Below are positions 56,475-64,000 of a DNA stretch of 64,000 bases, piece after piece. Both the position numbers and the translations under genes were made by a program. Under the pieces are notes generated by a model, which saw only the letters and a list, made by a program, of their open reading frames with translations, was not told the DNA's origin and made no database searches. Positions within the stretch are counted from its first letter, which is position 1. Every line of letters starts with the position of its first letter. The stretch is from Tetraselmis striata (Eukaryota > Chlorophyta > Chlorodendrophyceae > Chlorodendrales > Chlorodendraceae), in NCBI GenBank assembly GCA_006384855.1, contig VCJN01000533.1:1-64000 (forward strand), in the 5' to 3' direction.

Positions 56475-57932
56475 CTAAAAGCGGCCCGCATCCCGCATAA
56501 GGCGGGATGGATGAGTGATGCGCACACGGTTCAGAGTCCGGGCCACGCGAGCACGTGTGTGGGTGGGTGATCCTCGGACGTGCTGTGCAGCTTCAGCAAC
56601 GGGATGGCAGACGAATCTGCGCCGTCTGATGAGGCAGCGAGCGCGCTCTCGAGCGGCCACCAAGCTCAGGACCCCGAGGAAATCTCTTGCGAGCAAGGCC
56701 TCCTGGTGAGCCCGGGTGATGCACCGAGTGCCCCGCGATGAGAGGGCACCCCGATCCGCAGCCAAGCATGCGATACCACGCACTGTGCGGTGCACCCCCT
56801 TGCTCACCTCACCCACTGTGCCGAAGACCATGCCCGTGTACTCCGACATATCCAGGATGTCTCGAAGAGGACCCTTCTGTCCGGGCTCTGTGTTGTGCCA
56901 CGCCGCATCCCGCGCAGCCAACCCCCGTTGTATGTCGCCCAACAGGGAGCGCTCAAACCGATCCACAGCCGTGGCCCGGGGCACTGAAGTGTACTTGACC
57001 CCGTACCGCATAGTCTTGAACTCCAGCAGCGTGGACTTCAAGCTCCGGGGATCATAGCTCCCGGTCACGACGTTGAACGCCGGAAGGGAGAGCTCTGCGT
57101 CCGGCACTAGGTCCTTGAGTTCATCCCTGGGTACGGTGTTGCCGAGAGGCACTGCCTGCTGGAACAGGTCATCCACCTCCCGCCGTACCGCGATACCTAG
57201 GTCGTGAACACAGTGGTCGCGGAAGGCATCTGCGATAGCGTCGTGCTGTACACGCCAGTGAGCGTCTCCAGGCGCCGGGAGGTTCATGAGCGCGTCGCCG
57301 TATAGATCAACAATGACGGGGTTGGGCTCCGTCGAGGGCAGAATGATCTGGCACCCAACCACCGGGGCCAAGCACGGGCTAGGCAGAAAGAAGTACCCGG
57401 CAGCGACCTCCCGCAGCTCATGCGGAGTCATGGCTGTCCGCGCGGTGGGGATGGCCACTGTCCACATGCCTGACGCCGCGTCGAGCTGGTTGAACAAGAT
57501 CCGTTCCCTACATGTGGCAGGGAGAGCGCACACCTCATTTCGAAGCCGAGAGTTGTTGGCATGGTCTAGAAATGCCGTCAGCTCCTTTTGCGAGCCCGAC
57601 GCAGCCTCCACTTCCCGCTCCATCTGGCGTGCATCTGCGTCGCCGAGATGGCCAGCAGTAGCCGCTTGGAGGCGGCTCCACGCCTCGCGCATCTCCGCGG
57701 CGTAGCTGTCCGACCCATGAGCATCGTTGAGGAAGTGGTCATACTGGCGGGCGGAAGAATTTGCGTTGAAGCTGCCTCGGCCAAGTACGGACCCGAGATG
57801 TGGGTCGAAGAAACCTGGGGTGGGGGTGTTGGTGCCGGAGTTCCTAGTCAGGAACCTTGGGAGGATGGCATTCATGCAGCCGATGAAGGCGGCATCACGA
57901 ACGGTAGCCATGCGGCGGATGCCAGCTCCCGG
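56475..57932 (-). CDS. C-terminal half of a non-LTR-like reverse-transcriptase polyprotein, 5'-truncated but open
   Basis: The frame is open for 495 codons. The family match starts at an Arg-Met-Ala-Thr (MATVRDAAFIGCMNAILPRF, ATG at 57911), so everything upstream, including the RT domain itself, is missing. Within it are RNEVCALPATCRERILFNQLD, MTPHELREVAAGYF, LPAFNVVTGSYDPRSLKS, TAVDRFERSLLGDIQRGLA, GMVFGTVGEVSKG, and RALEARDFL-like AHQEALLARDFLG. The degraded copies at 16 and 6 kb align along this length. The role of this C-terminal domain is unknown. The absence of stops suggests a young insertion or selection. The stop is in the shared 3' tail. Confidence 0.6.
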   Translation of the reverse strand, partial: PGAGIRRMATVRDAAFIGCMNAILPRFLTRNSGTNTPTPGFFDPHLGSVLGRGSFNANSSARQYDHFLNDAHGSDSYAAEMREAWSRLQAATAGHLGDADARQMEREVEAASGSQKELTAFLDHANNSRLRNEVCALPATCRERILFNQLDAASGMWTVAIPTARTAMTPHELREVAAGYFFLPSPCLAPVVGCQIILPSTEPNPVIVDLYGDALMNLPAPGDAHWRVQHDAIADAFRDHCVHDLGIAVRREVDDLFQQAVPLGNTVPRDELKDLVPDAELSLPAFNVVTGSYDPRSLKSTLLEFKTMRYGVKYTSVPRATAVDRFERSLLGDIQRGLAARDAAWHNTEPGQKGPLRDILDMSEYTGMVFGTVGEVSKGVHRTVRGIACLAADRGALSSRGTRCITRAHQEALLARDFLGVLSLVAARERARCLIRRRRFVCHPVAEAAQHVRGSPTHTRARVARTLNRVRITHPSRLMRDAGRF

Positions 57933-58243
57933 ACGTACTGGTACGGGTACCTGTACCGGCACCTGCGCCGCGCACCGCGCCGGCGTGAGTGCGTGACTGT
58001 ACCCGGTACTGTACTACGCTGGACTACTACTCGGAAGGCCCTGGACCAGTAGTCTAGTCCAGGCTCAGTAGCGGTAGTACAGTAGCGCCGCGTGTATTTC
58101 CACCAGGGACTATGTACTACGGGCGGTAGTAAACATAATATATCCTCTGTTTATAGCTCGTATGGCATGGAATGATCAAGCCGATCGTTGTTCGCTGAAG
58201 TCCAGCAGTAACCGGCGGATGTCAAATTCAAGCATACATCTCG
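57933..58243. other. Intergenic, with imperfect inverted repeat
   Basis: ACTGTACTACGCTGGACTAC at about 58005-58030 is partly complementary to CTAGTCCAG...GTAGTACAGT at about 58050-58083. No gene was found. Confidence 0.4.
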
Positions 58244-58315
58244 TTCGGAGTGGCGCAGTGGAAGCGTGGAGGGCCCATAACCCTCAGGTCCCTGGATCGA
58301 AACCAGGCTCCGAAA
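58244..58315 (+). tRNA. Initiator tRNA-Met (CAT)
   Basis: The cloverleaf is complete: acceptor TTCGGAG/CTCCGAA, D arm GCGC-AGTGGAA-GCGT, anticodon arm GAGGG-CCCATAA-CCCTC (anticodon CAT at 58276-58278), variable AGGTC, T arm CCTGG-ATCGAAA-CCAGG, discriminator A. Initiator hallmarks are three G:C pairs closing the anticodon stem, AUCGAAA instead of TTCGANN in the T loop, and the characteristic TGGCGCAG...GGGCCCATAACCC core shared with other eukaryotic initiators. There is no intron. The first pair is T1:A72, whereas eukaryotic initiators normally have A1:T72. CCA is not encoded. The D and T arms hold the internal RNA polymerase III promoter. Confidence 0.95.
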
Positions 58316-58357
58316 CGATCGCTCTCGGAAGGGAGATTTGAGATTATCATCGGACTA

Positions 58358-58362
58358 TTTTT
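58358..58362 (+). terminator. T5 run, likely RNA polymerase III terminator
   Basis: This is the first run of five T after the tRNA, 43 nt downstream. Polymerase III usually stops at four or more T. Confidence 0.5.
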
Positions 58363-58621
58363 CTCTTGGGCGCGAGAAATAAGTCGGCTCATACAGTACT
58401 ATATCGCCTATTATTATCACCGCGTTAGTAAATAATCCAGCGAAGCGTGAGCTTTATTGCCGTACGGGTACCTGCACCCGTATAGTGCAGCGGATCGGGC
58501 CTATTGGTGCATGACAAAAGCGCTTATCTACTGGAATGTACTACTAAGTACCATAACCCACCCACCCGCCCACCCACGGTCCTTAATTGCACAGCCGTCC
58601 GATTACGATCTCACGGTTGGG

Positions 58622-58722
58622 AGGTACTCGTGTGAATTACAAAAAGGGCAGTTCCTCATAATTAGAAAATCAACACAGCAAGGCGCCTAAAAGCGGCCCG
58701 CATCCCGCCCGCATAAGGCAGG
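58622..58722 (-). repeat. Solitary 3'-tail fragment of the reverse-transcriptase element
   Basis: GTGTGAATTACAAAAAGGGC, then AAAATCAACACAGCAAGG and GCGGCCCGCATCC, match the tails at 56 kb. No coding part is attached. Confidence 0.7.
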
Positions 58723-59018
58723 GAGGTCCTGGTACTGATACTCGCTGCTCGCTGCTGGTAACGGGAAAAAAAACTCTGGTACTTCAAAGCGCTGGCAATG
58801 AAAACGCTCGCTGCTGGTACTTCAAAGCGCTGGCAATGCAATTCATGGAACTACTGTAGGCCAGTGATATACCTGTAGAAGCCGTTCTTTTAAAATTTTC
58901 CGAAAATTGACGCATCGCTGATCCAACTGTCAAGTTACTTCATATACAATATTCTGGTCTCTTTATACCCGTACGTATTGCTCTCCAGCAGTGGAGACGG
59001 ACTTGTCTCCACCAGTAC

Positions 59019-59948
59019 GCGCCTTTCGAAACGGGTGGACGAGACGGTGGACGGGTTCTAATCCCCCGGGAACGTACCGTACGGGTTTAATTCATCCCGT
59101 CCACCTCGTTTTGCGGGCTGTGCTTTCGATACGGGTGGCCGAGATTATTTTGGAGTGGACAGGATGAAATGGCGAATCGGACCGCGTGCGGTGACGGACT
59201 TGCGGGGATACGATAGGATCGCGTAGTGACGATGGTGCGAAAGAAATACATAAGCGGAGCCGCCATCAGCCGAACGGGGCGCCTTTTCGGCGGTTGCCCT
59301 TGCTTCTCAACTGCCGTATCCCGAGGAACCGATGCACGCAGCGCGGACGAGTTGGCAGCCTGAGGGGACGAGCCAGTTTTAAGTGGCGCTTGCTGCGGCG
59401 GCTGCTCACTGGACACCCCCGACAGCCGCCGGAAAGTCTCCGTGACTGCGGCGACAACACTCCCGAGGACCCCGCCCGCATAGGGCGAGGATGCGACGGG
59501 GACATCTTGAGATGGGTCAGCCATCTCGAGACATTGGCGAGCGTAGTAGACGGCGTGTGGCACGCGGCGACGGAGTGGAGTGGCCAGAACTACCGACGGG
59601 CGACGGCATCCTCGACGCAATATATAGCGCAGCGCGCGTGATGCTGCTGACGGGCGTGGAGTTGAGTGATGCTCGGGCGGCGCCGCGGCGCGCGCCCGGT
59701 GGCAGCATGGGTTGGTGCATGTAACGGCACTAAATATTGATTTTTTAGGAACTCGTCCACTGAGCGATGGATGAGATCAGCGATTTTGGGCGATTTCAAC
59801 CTGTCCATCGCTCGCGGCGGTAGGTGGATGAGTTGACACGGGATGCCCGTAGAAGTACGCGTGGACGGGATGTTTTTGTACGTTTTTTGTCTGGGTTAGA
59901 GTAGAACCTGACCACCTTAGCGTCTCGTCCACCCGTATCGAAAGTCGC
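59019..59948. mobile_element. Short inverted-repeat element (about 930 bp) carrying a small ORF
   Basis: The left end CTTTCGAAACGGGTGGACGA and the right end (reverse complement) CTTTCGATACGGGTGGACGA match over about 28 bp. Weaker pairing then continues to about 90 bp (GGTTCTA, ACGTAC and CATCCCGTCCACG blocks in the same order). A target duplication could not be fixed (AGTA occurs near both ends). An internal CTTTCGATACGGGTGG at about 59127 suggests a nested or duplicated end. Confidence 0.55.
59087..59524 (-). CDS. Hypothetical protein inside the inverted-repeat element
   Basis: An ATG at 59524 (MADPSQDVPVASSPYAGG) opens 145 codons with VLGSVVAAVTETFRRLSGV (amphipathic helix) and a Ser/Pro/Gln-rich middle. 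The tail beyond about residue 115 runs into the inverted repeat. The frame is also open upstream to 59620. No family is recognised. The end of the ORF inside the terminal repeat suggests either a passenger gene fragment or further exons. Confidence 0.35.
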   Translation of the reverse strand: MADPSQDVPVASSPYAGGVLGSVVAAVTETFRRLSGVSSEQPPQQAPLKTGSSPQAANSSALRASVPRDTAVEKQGQPPKRRPVRLMAAPLMYFFRTIVTTRSYRIPASPSPHAVRFAISSCPLQNNLGHPYRKHSPQNEVDGMN

Positions 59949-61011
59949 CTAGTATATTTTATACAGTTTTATTGTCAAAATAATCCCGCGGCTCGTGTCC
60001 ACTCACGGCACGAAATAATACTGCTACTCGTCGAAGTCACTGCCACTCGCTACATTGCTATATATGGTAACTTTAAAAACTAAACTTACCTTCCTAGAAG
60101 TATAATATACACTGAGTGAGACGGAACTCCGCGGCAGAGGCCGGCGGACCGCCACAGGTGGGGCAATCAGCGCCGCGACTTGCGGGATATTTTCAGCGAT
60201 GGCGGCAGGAGGAGCCAAGACGCACGACGACCGAACATTGCGCGGTGCCGGTGCATTACCAATATAAAGGAAAACCTTTTCCGGCGAGTATTGCATTCGT
60301 AATCCCCGTATTGCCAATTTGCGGTAGTCGCTCGTACAAGCGACTACCCGTTGTTATCCGACAATAACACAGCTACATATCATGTGATGGAAGGAGGCAG
60401 GGCTTGCAAACGAAAGAAGATGGCCGGAGCTGTAATTACACTATACAAGTAGACCCGTTGCAGGAGTGTGGAATCGAGAGAGCCGCGAAGATCAATCGTA
60501 GTAGTCGCAACATTGTACAGCCCCGCGTCCGCCGACCTTCCGACCCGGGGCCCGGCGTCCGTCAACGGACGGGCGGCGAGGCGGACGGGCGACGGCCGTC
60601 CGGCGTCTGGCGTCTGGCGACGGACGGGCGACGGCGTCCTGCGGCCGGGTCCGGTCCACGCGGCGGGCTCGGCACTTCGCGCCATGCCCGCCCCGTAGAC
60701 CTGACGAACGGCGACGACAGGCCCGACCGGCGGCTGCCGCGGGCGGCCGGGCGTCTGGCCGACATGTACCTGTGCCGGTACAAGTACCGTATAGGTAGCC
60801 AGGGCATGTAGTAAGCGCGACGGATATTTTGGCCACCGCGGAATTATAATGGAATCTATAACGGAAAGATTTTCGATCTATATAATAATATATGCGATAC
60901 CGTTCCGAAAGTCGGCGACAGACACGCTCACGCACGCGCAGACACACTCTACTATGGTTAGAGATGGCATGCCCTAAGTGCAACTCAGTCTGGGCGGTAG
61001 AGAACATCAGA
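59949..61011. other. Intergenic, with a GACGGGCGACGG-rich stretch
   Basis: Around 60535-60640 the words GACGGGCGACGGC and CGTCTGGCG are repeated. Frames across it are Arg/Pro-rich. A short plus frame at 60116-60367 is not supported. Confidence 0.45.
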
Positions 61012-61456
61012 CTAGCACGTTGTAATCAATTTCAATTTCGATTTCAATTTGGTATGCTTGACGAACCCGCCGTCTTTAGTACGCGGCACCGGCGGGGCCC
61101 AGAACGACGTTGCGTTGTAATGCGCATGCATCTCCTCGTCCTCCGCGGCCGGAAACGCGAAGTGCATGTTATCTTCCTTCCCAGCGTGATAGAGAAAGCA
61201 CTCGGCGTGTAGATCACCGCCCATGTAAGTCGTTTCGTCTTTATTCTCAAGAGCGGGATCACGAGGGACATAGAAGGCCCACTCCGCCTCTCGCTTCTGA
61301 GTGGATACCCAGGTTTTGTTGTGGCTCCGAACGAGCATCTCGACGCGACAACGCAAGCTAGGATCGGGTATATATTCTCGTTCATTCTCATCATGCTGAG
61401 CATTGGTATTCTGCTAAGCAGTGCCCTGAGTTTCGGGTCGGGCGGACGAGCCGGCA

Positions 61457-61499
<43 letters not shown>

Positions 61500-61627
61500 C
61501 GTCCGCTCGCCCGGGCGGCACGTCGTGGCGGCGTCACTAAGTCATTTGCGGCATCACCGCCGTCGGCGGCGGCGGGATCCTCCTCTACGTCGCCTTTCGC
61601 TACCTCCTGATCCATAGGTAAGTCCAT
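61012..61627 (-). CDS. Unidentified two-exon gene with a poly-C intron
   Basis: Exon 2 (61413-61012) follows a CTGCTTAG acceptor and encodes 133 residues: QNTNAQHDENEREYIPDPSL, RVEMLVRSHNKTWVSTQ, REAEWAFYVPRDPALENKD, GGDLHAECFLYHAGKED, HFAFPAAEDEEMHAHYNATS, then [12 protein letters not shown] and TAG. A candidate exon 1 begins at ATG 61627 (MDLPMDQEVAKGDVEEDPAA) or at 61676 in another frame (MASDNITFPLDPEAEEDG). The intron would contain the 61458-61499 poly-C run, but no GT donor is visible beside it. The composition is clearly that of protein; the family is unknown. The last ten codons come from a repeat also present in the BIG intron 17. Confidence 0.45.
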
Positions 61628-61858
61628 CCTCTTCCGCCTCCGGGTCGAGAGGGAAGGTAATATTGTCGGAAGCCATAGCTCAAGGTGAGGGGCGAGGGGT
61701 GAGTTAGGTGTCAGCAACTCTAGTGTGTCATGCCAACTGTGATGGCGCTAATATATCTGCCTCCCTGGCACGTGCGGTGTTCTTCTCACCGTATATCACC
61801 ATATCTCGACGAGCCAATGCGATATCAACACGGTGAAGTCGATTAGGATAAGTTTCGA

Positions 61859-61995
61859 TGCAGTTCCGGGGGGGTCAGTTCCACCGCCGGGTTTTTGGCC
61901 GAGTTCCGACGGAACGGAATTCCGGCGGTTCAGTTCCACCCGGGCCAGAACTCCGGAACTCGCTGGAACGGAACTGAGTTCCGCCCAACCCTGGT
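61859..61995. repeat. Cluster of GTTCCG/CGGAAC palindromic words
   Basis: About ten copies of GTTCC(G/A) or its complement occur in 137 bp, including GAGTTCCGACGGAAC and CCAGAACTCCGGAACTC. Confidence 0.8.
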
Positions 61996-62139
61996 AGTGA
62001 CGCTGCGGTGACGCCTCGATCTACGTGGCACGTTCCGGTGCGAGTATTTCGTGTTACGCGTTACGCAAGCGTCCTCTATCCTTCGACCCTTACAAGATAA
62101 CGGTTGCAAGCGTCATTCCATAACTGTAGTTTTGACATC

Positions 62140-62420
62140 TTAATCCGGCCGAAGCAGCGGGTCGCAGTGATTGCCGGGGTGCAGCTTTTTCGTCCCCTTG
62201 TAGCAGAGGAAGAGGGGGCTGACTCGCCGTCGGTGAGGTTTGACAGCTCTTGAGGCGTGAAGTTCCGGCCCAACAACATCCCGTAGGGCATCCGCGCCTC
62301 GCGGCCGCTGTATAGGGACATGTGGAGGCGAGGACCCCTGAACACAATCACGATCGATCGATGCAAGTGTGTGGCCACCATGCGCACGAAGGTGTAGAAG
62401 GTCTAGTCCTCTTCACTTCA
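62140..62420 (-). pseudogene. Fragment resembling the C-terminal half of an OTU-type cysteine protease
   Basis: The minus frame reads FVRMVATHLHRSIVIVFRGP, MSLYSGREARMPYGMLLG, RNFTPQELSNLTDGES. After a one-base shift it continues PLFLCYKGTKKLHPGNHCDPLLRPD and a TAA (given in two overlapping parts: LFLCYKGTKKLHPG and NHCDPLLRPD). OTU domains end with a block of hydrophobic strand, short loop, then NHY-x-x-L; here the Tyr is Cys. The catalytic Cys half is absent. Similarity is judged by eye only. Confidence 0.3.
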
Positions 62421-63049
62421 CGAGGTGCCACCACGTGCAGCCTATTAGTCCCCCCGTACATGTAGTTACGAGTTGTATGCACTCGTGTCTCCAATATGTG
62501 CACTTATTACGGCATGTATATATTTGTATATTTAGGCAATTAGTCGCAATCTGTGAACCAACACCACAAATCCAGGCATTCGGCCTCAATCAAGGCACAT
62601 ACATTTAAGCAGGTTTTGCAATGCCGACCTGTAAATACGAGTTGAATGCATGCATGCCTTCAATCTTATTTGCACGTACGGCATATACATGTATGTAGGC
62701 GGTACTATAGTTGGAATCTGTGGACTTGCGCCACACGTCCATGCGTATAGCCTCAATCAAGGAACTTACCACGGCACATATATATACTTAGTTACGAGTT
62801 GTATTCCTCTGAGCAGAGGGATAAAGCGGGGTGGCGGAGTACGCTCTGACGGACTTGCTTGCTGCCCTAACTTGGGTAGAGACGCATGAAGGCGTATGGC
62901 AATTGAAGCGGCGGCGTGCCGTTGTAAAACCCGTTGACGACACAATCTCCAAAACGCAATTGTGCCGCCGGCGCAAAGACCATGTTACTTAAGGCAACTA
63001 TGCAAAACCCTAAATTTGTCCTTTTTTCTACAACGAGATTTAGCTCCGT
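62421..63049. repeat. Diverged tandem duplication of about 165-175 bp
   Basis: (G)TTACGAGTTGTAT or TACGAGTTGAATGCATGC starts at about 62465, 62636 and 62791. CCTCAATCAAGG(C/A)AC recurs at about 62584 and 62752 with GGCAT.T.A.AT blocks between. No gene was found. Confidence 0.6.
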
Positions 63050-63092
63050 ATGCTCGGATTAGGGCTCAAAAACAGAGCCCAAATCCGAGCAT
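63050..63092. repeat. Hairpin with 18-bp arms
   Basis: ATGCTCGGATTAGGGCTC pairs with GAGCCCAAATCCGAGCAT with one mismatch across a 7-nt AAAAACA loop. Confidence 0.9.
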
Positions 63093-63386
63093 CGTGATTG
63101 AGTACTTTTATACTCGCGTTTTGGTTCCCTCCCCATGGATCCTCATTTAGGATCGTAAACCGCCATGTGCCGATCAGCTTCGAGATTTCGCGCGCTAACC
63201 GTTGCAGGTGAGCTATTTGTTGGCCGGGGAGGGGGGGCGGGGGGGGGGGGGGGGGGGGGGGGGGGGCGTTACCGGCATTTGTACGCAGATACCTGCACGC
63301 GATGATAATATTCATAACTTGTATGACCCGGCGGTGCGATCGACATGCGCCAAGCTTCACAAAAGTTTCGAGTTCCGTATGTACCG
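63093..63386. other. Non-coding stretch with a 41-nt G-rich tract
   Basis: 63226-63266 is almost pure G (one C at the start). Nothing else is supported. Confidence 0.6.
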
Positions 63387-63593
63387 CTACTCCTTCGCCT
63401 TCTTTCTGCGCCTAATCATCTCCGCACGGCTGCTGAACATGTAAGGCTTCTTGACTTTTTGGATGGACTCCCCAAGTGATGGCGTTGCGCTGAGCATCAC
63501 CATCCTGCTGTGCCCGCTCGCACTCAAGCAGTCTGTGGATTTGCCACCCAAGGACTTTCTGTCTTGGGTGGAGCTGTCCAGGTCGGTGAACAC
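63387..63593 (-). CDS. Possible last exon of an unknown gene
   Basis: The frame VFTDLDSSTQDRKSLGGKST, then SRMVMLSATPSLGESIQKVK, YMFSSRAEMIRRRKKAKE and TAG looks like a C-terminal exon with a basic tail. It is preceded in frame by a TGA at about 63600. No clear acceptor was fixed and no family is recognised. The opposite-strand frame is also long but mirrors this one. Confidence 0.3.
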   Translation of the reverse strand: MFTDLDSSTQDRKSLGGKSTDCLSASGHSRMVMLSATPSLGESIQKVKKPYMFSSRAEMIRRRKKAKE

Positions 63594-63696
63594 GCCGTTT
63601 CAGGGCACCGCGCACTTCCTCGATTTTTTGGATTAATACCCGCTGATGCAAGGTAAAACCCGCTTCTGTGTTACGAGCACATCTGATTATACCTAG

Positions 63697-64000
63697 TGTG
63701 CCGAGGCCGGAAATCACCGTCCAAGCGTCTGCGCTCCCGGCATCTCTAGAAGTCTCTTGGCACCAATTGACAAAAGTGTCAAGAACCAGGTGGCGCCCGC
63801 ACTAGCTCGCCCGGGCGCGCCCCCGCCCGCTCCCGCATCCCATGGCATGCGGCACCGCGTGGGTCCCGTGATGGATTAATATCCGGCTGACCATGTCAGT
63901 GATCCGATCAGCGACATTGAAGAAGAAAACGACTATGCTCACACCATTTCGACTGAATGGATGTGCCGAGGCCGCAGAGATCGCCGCGCTCAGAAAGCGC
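63697..64000 (+). CDS. Possible partial gene at the right edge (one in-frame TAA)
   Basis: The plus frame APIDKSVKNQVAPALARPG, a Pro/Ala-rich part, MRHRVGPVMD, TAA, then YPADHVSDPISDIEEENDYA, HTISTEWMCRGRRDRRAQKA runs off the window. The acidic segment followed by a basic one looks like coding sequence. The TAA may mark an unseen intron or decay. Confidence 0.25.

Noticed and set aside
60404-60811. 135-codon Arg/Pro-rich ORF
   Set aside because: It runs through a GACGGGCGACGG repeat. All frames on both strands are open there.
5150-63870. In-frame TAG/TAA inside otherwise good frames (about 5105, 49890, 53611, 63634, 63868) as evidence for a code in which TAA/TAG mean Gln
   Set aside because: The 2142-codon BIG gene uses only CAA/CAG for Gln and has no in-frame TAA or TAG. 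The interrupted frames are mostly mobile-element genes that also carry frameshifts. Decay or unseen introns are simpler.

Overview
The window is nuclear DNA of a eukaryote, most likely a microalga with a large, repeat-rich, GC-rich genome. The evidence is one clearly resolved 23-exon gene with GT-AG introns, a eukaryotic initiator tRNA-Met, several classes of eukaryotic transposon, simple repeats and about thirty long poly-G/poly-C tracts. A green-algal origin is a weak inference from TTTTAGGG-like words near 2135 and a TGTAA word roughly 100 nt past the stop of the large gene. No organism can be named from the sequence alone. Bacterial features such as operons and ribosome binding sites do not apply.

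Layout. 1-201: start of a secreted or membrane protein gene (minus), cut by the window edge. 1-21.5 kb: almost entirely mobile and repetitive DNA. It holds three copies of a split-direct-repeat retroelement family, two decayed copies of a non-LTR-like reverse-transcriptase element (one carrying a solo LTR with target duplication), a 389-bp satellite interrupted by a TA-flanked MITE, a zinc-ribbon gene with a degraded relative near 1.1 kb, and a DIRS-type RNase H fragment. 22.3-22.7 kb: a small heat-shock protein gene (plus). 24.8-35.9 kb: a complete ARF guanine-nucleotide exchange factor of the BIG/Sec7 family (minus). Its reconstructed 23 exons total 6429 nt and encode 2142 residues without a stop. 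36.3-39.1 kb: small putative genes (LYR-like exon, basic nuclear protein). 39.5-41 kb: a 368-bp satellite. 41-46 kb: remains of DNA-transposon genes (a piggyBac-like C-terminal zinc finger; a BED/Tudor-like gene) and a 30-bp minisatellite. 46-50.1 kb: a Cys-rich exon, a hypothetical gene and an XPG/EXO1-like nuclease pseudogene. 52.0-56.1 kb: a pogo-like DNA transposon with about 440-bp inverted repeats and TA duplications. 56.1-57.9 kb: a 5'-truncated but open copy of the reverse-transcriptase element. 58.24 kb: initiator tRNA-Met. 59.0-59.9 kb: a short inverted-repeat element with an ORF. 61-64 kb: small putative gene fragments.

How the genes relate. The host genes look like unrelated housekeeping genes: vesicle trafficking (BIG), protein folding (sHSP), translation initiation (tRNA-iMet) and possibly mitochondrial assembly (LYR). 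They sit as islands among nested mobile elements. The most informative structures are the elements whose insertion can be read base by base: the pogo-like element, the MITE and the solo LTR. Also notable are the poly-C tracts that begin just after 5' splice sites on the sense strand.
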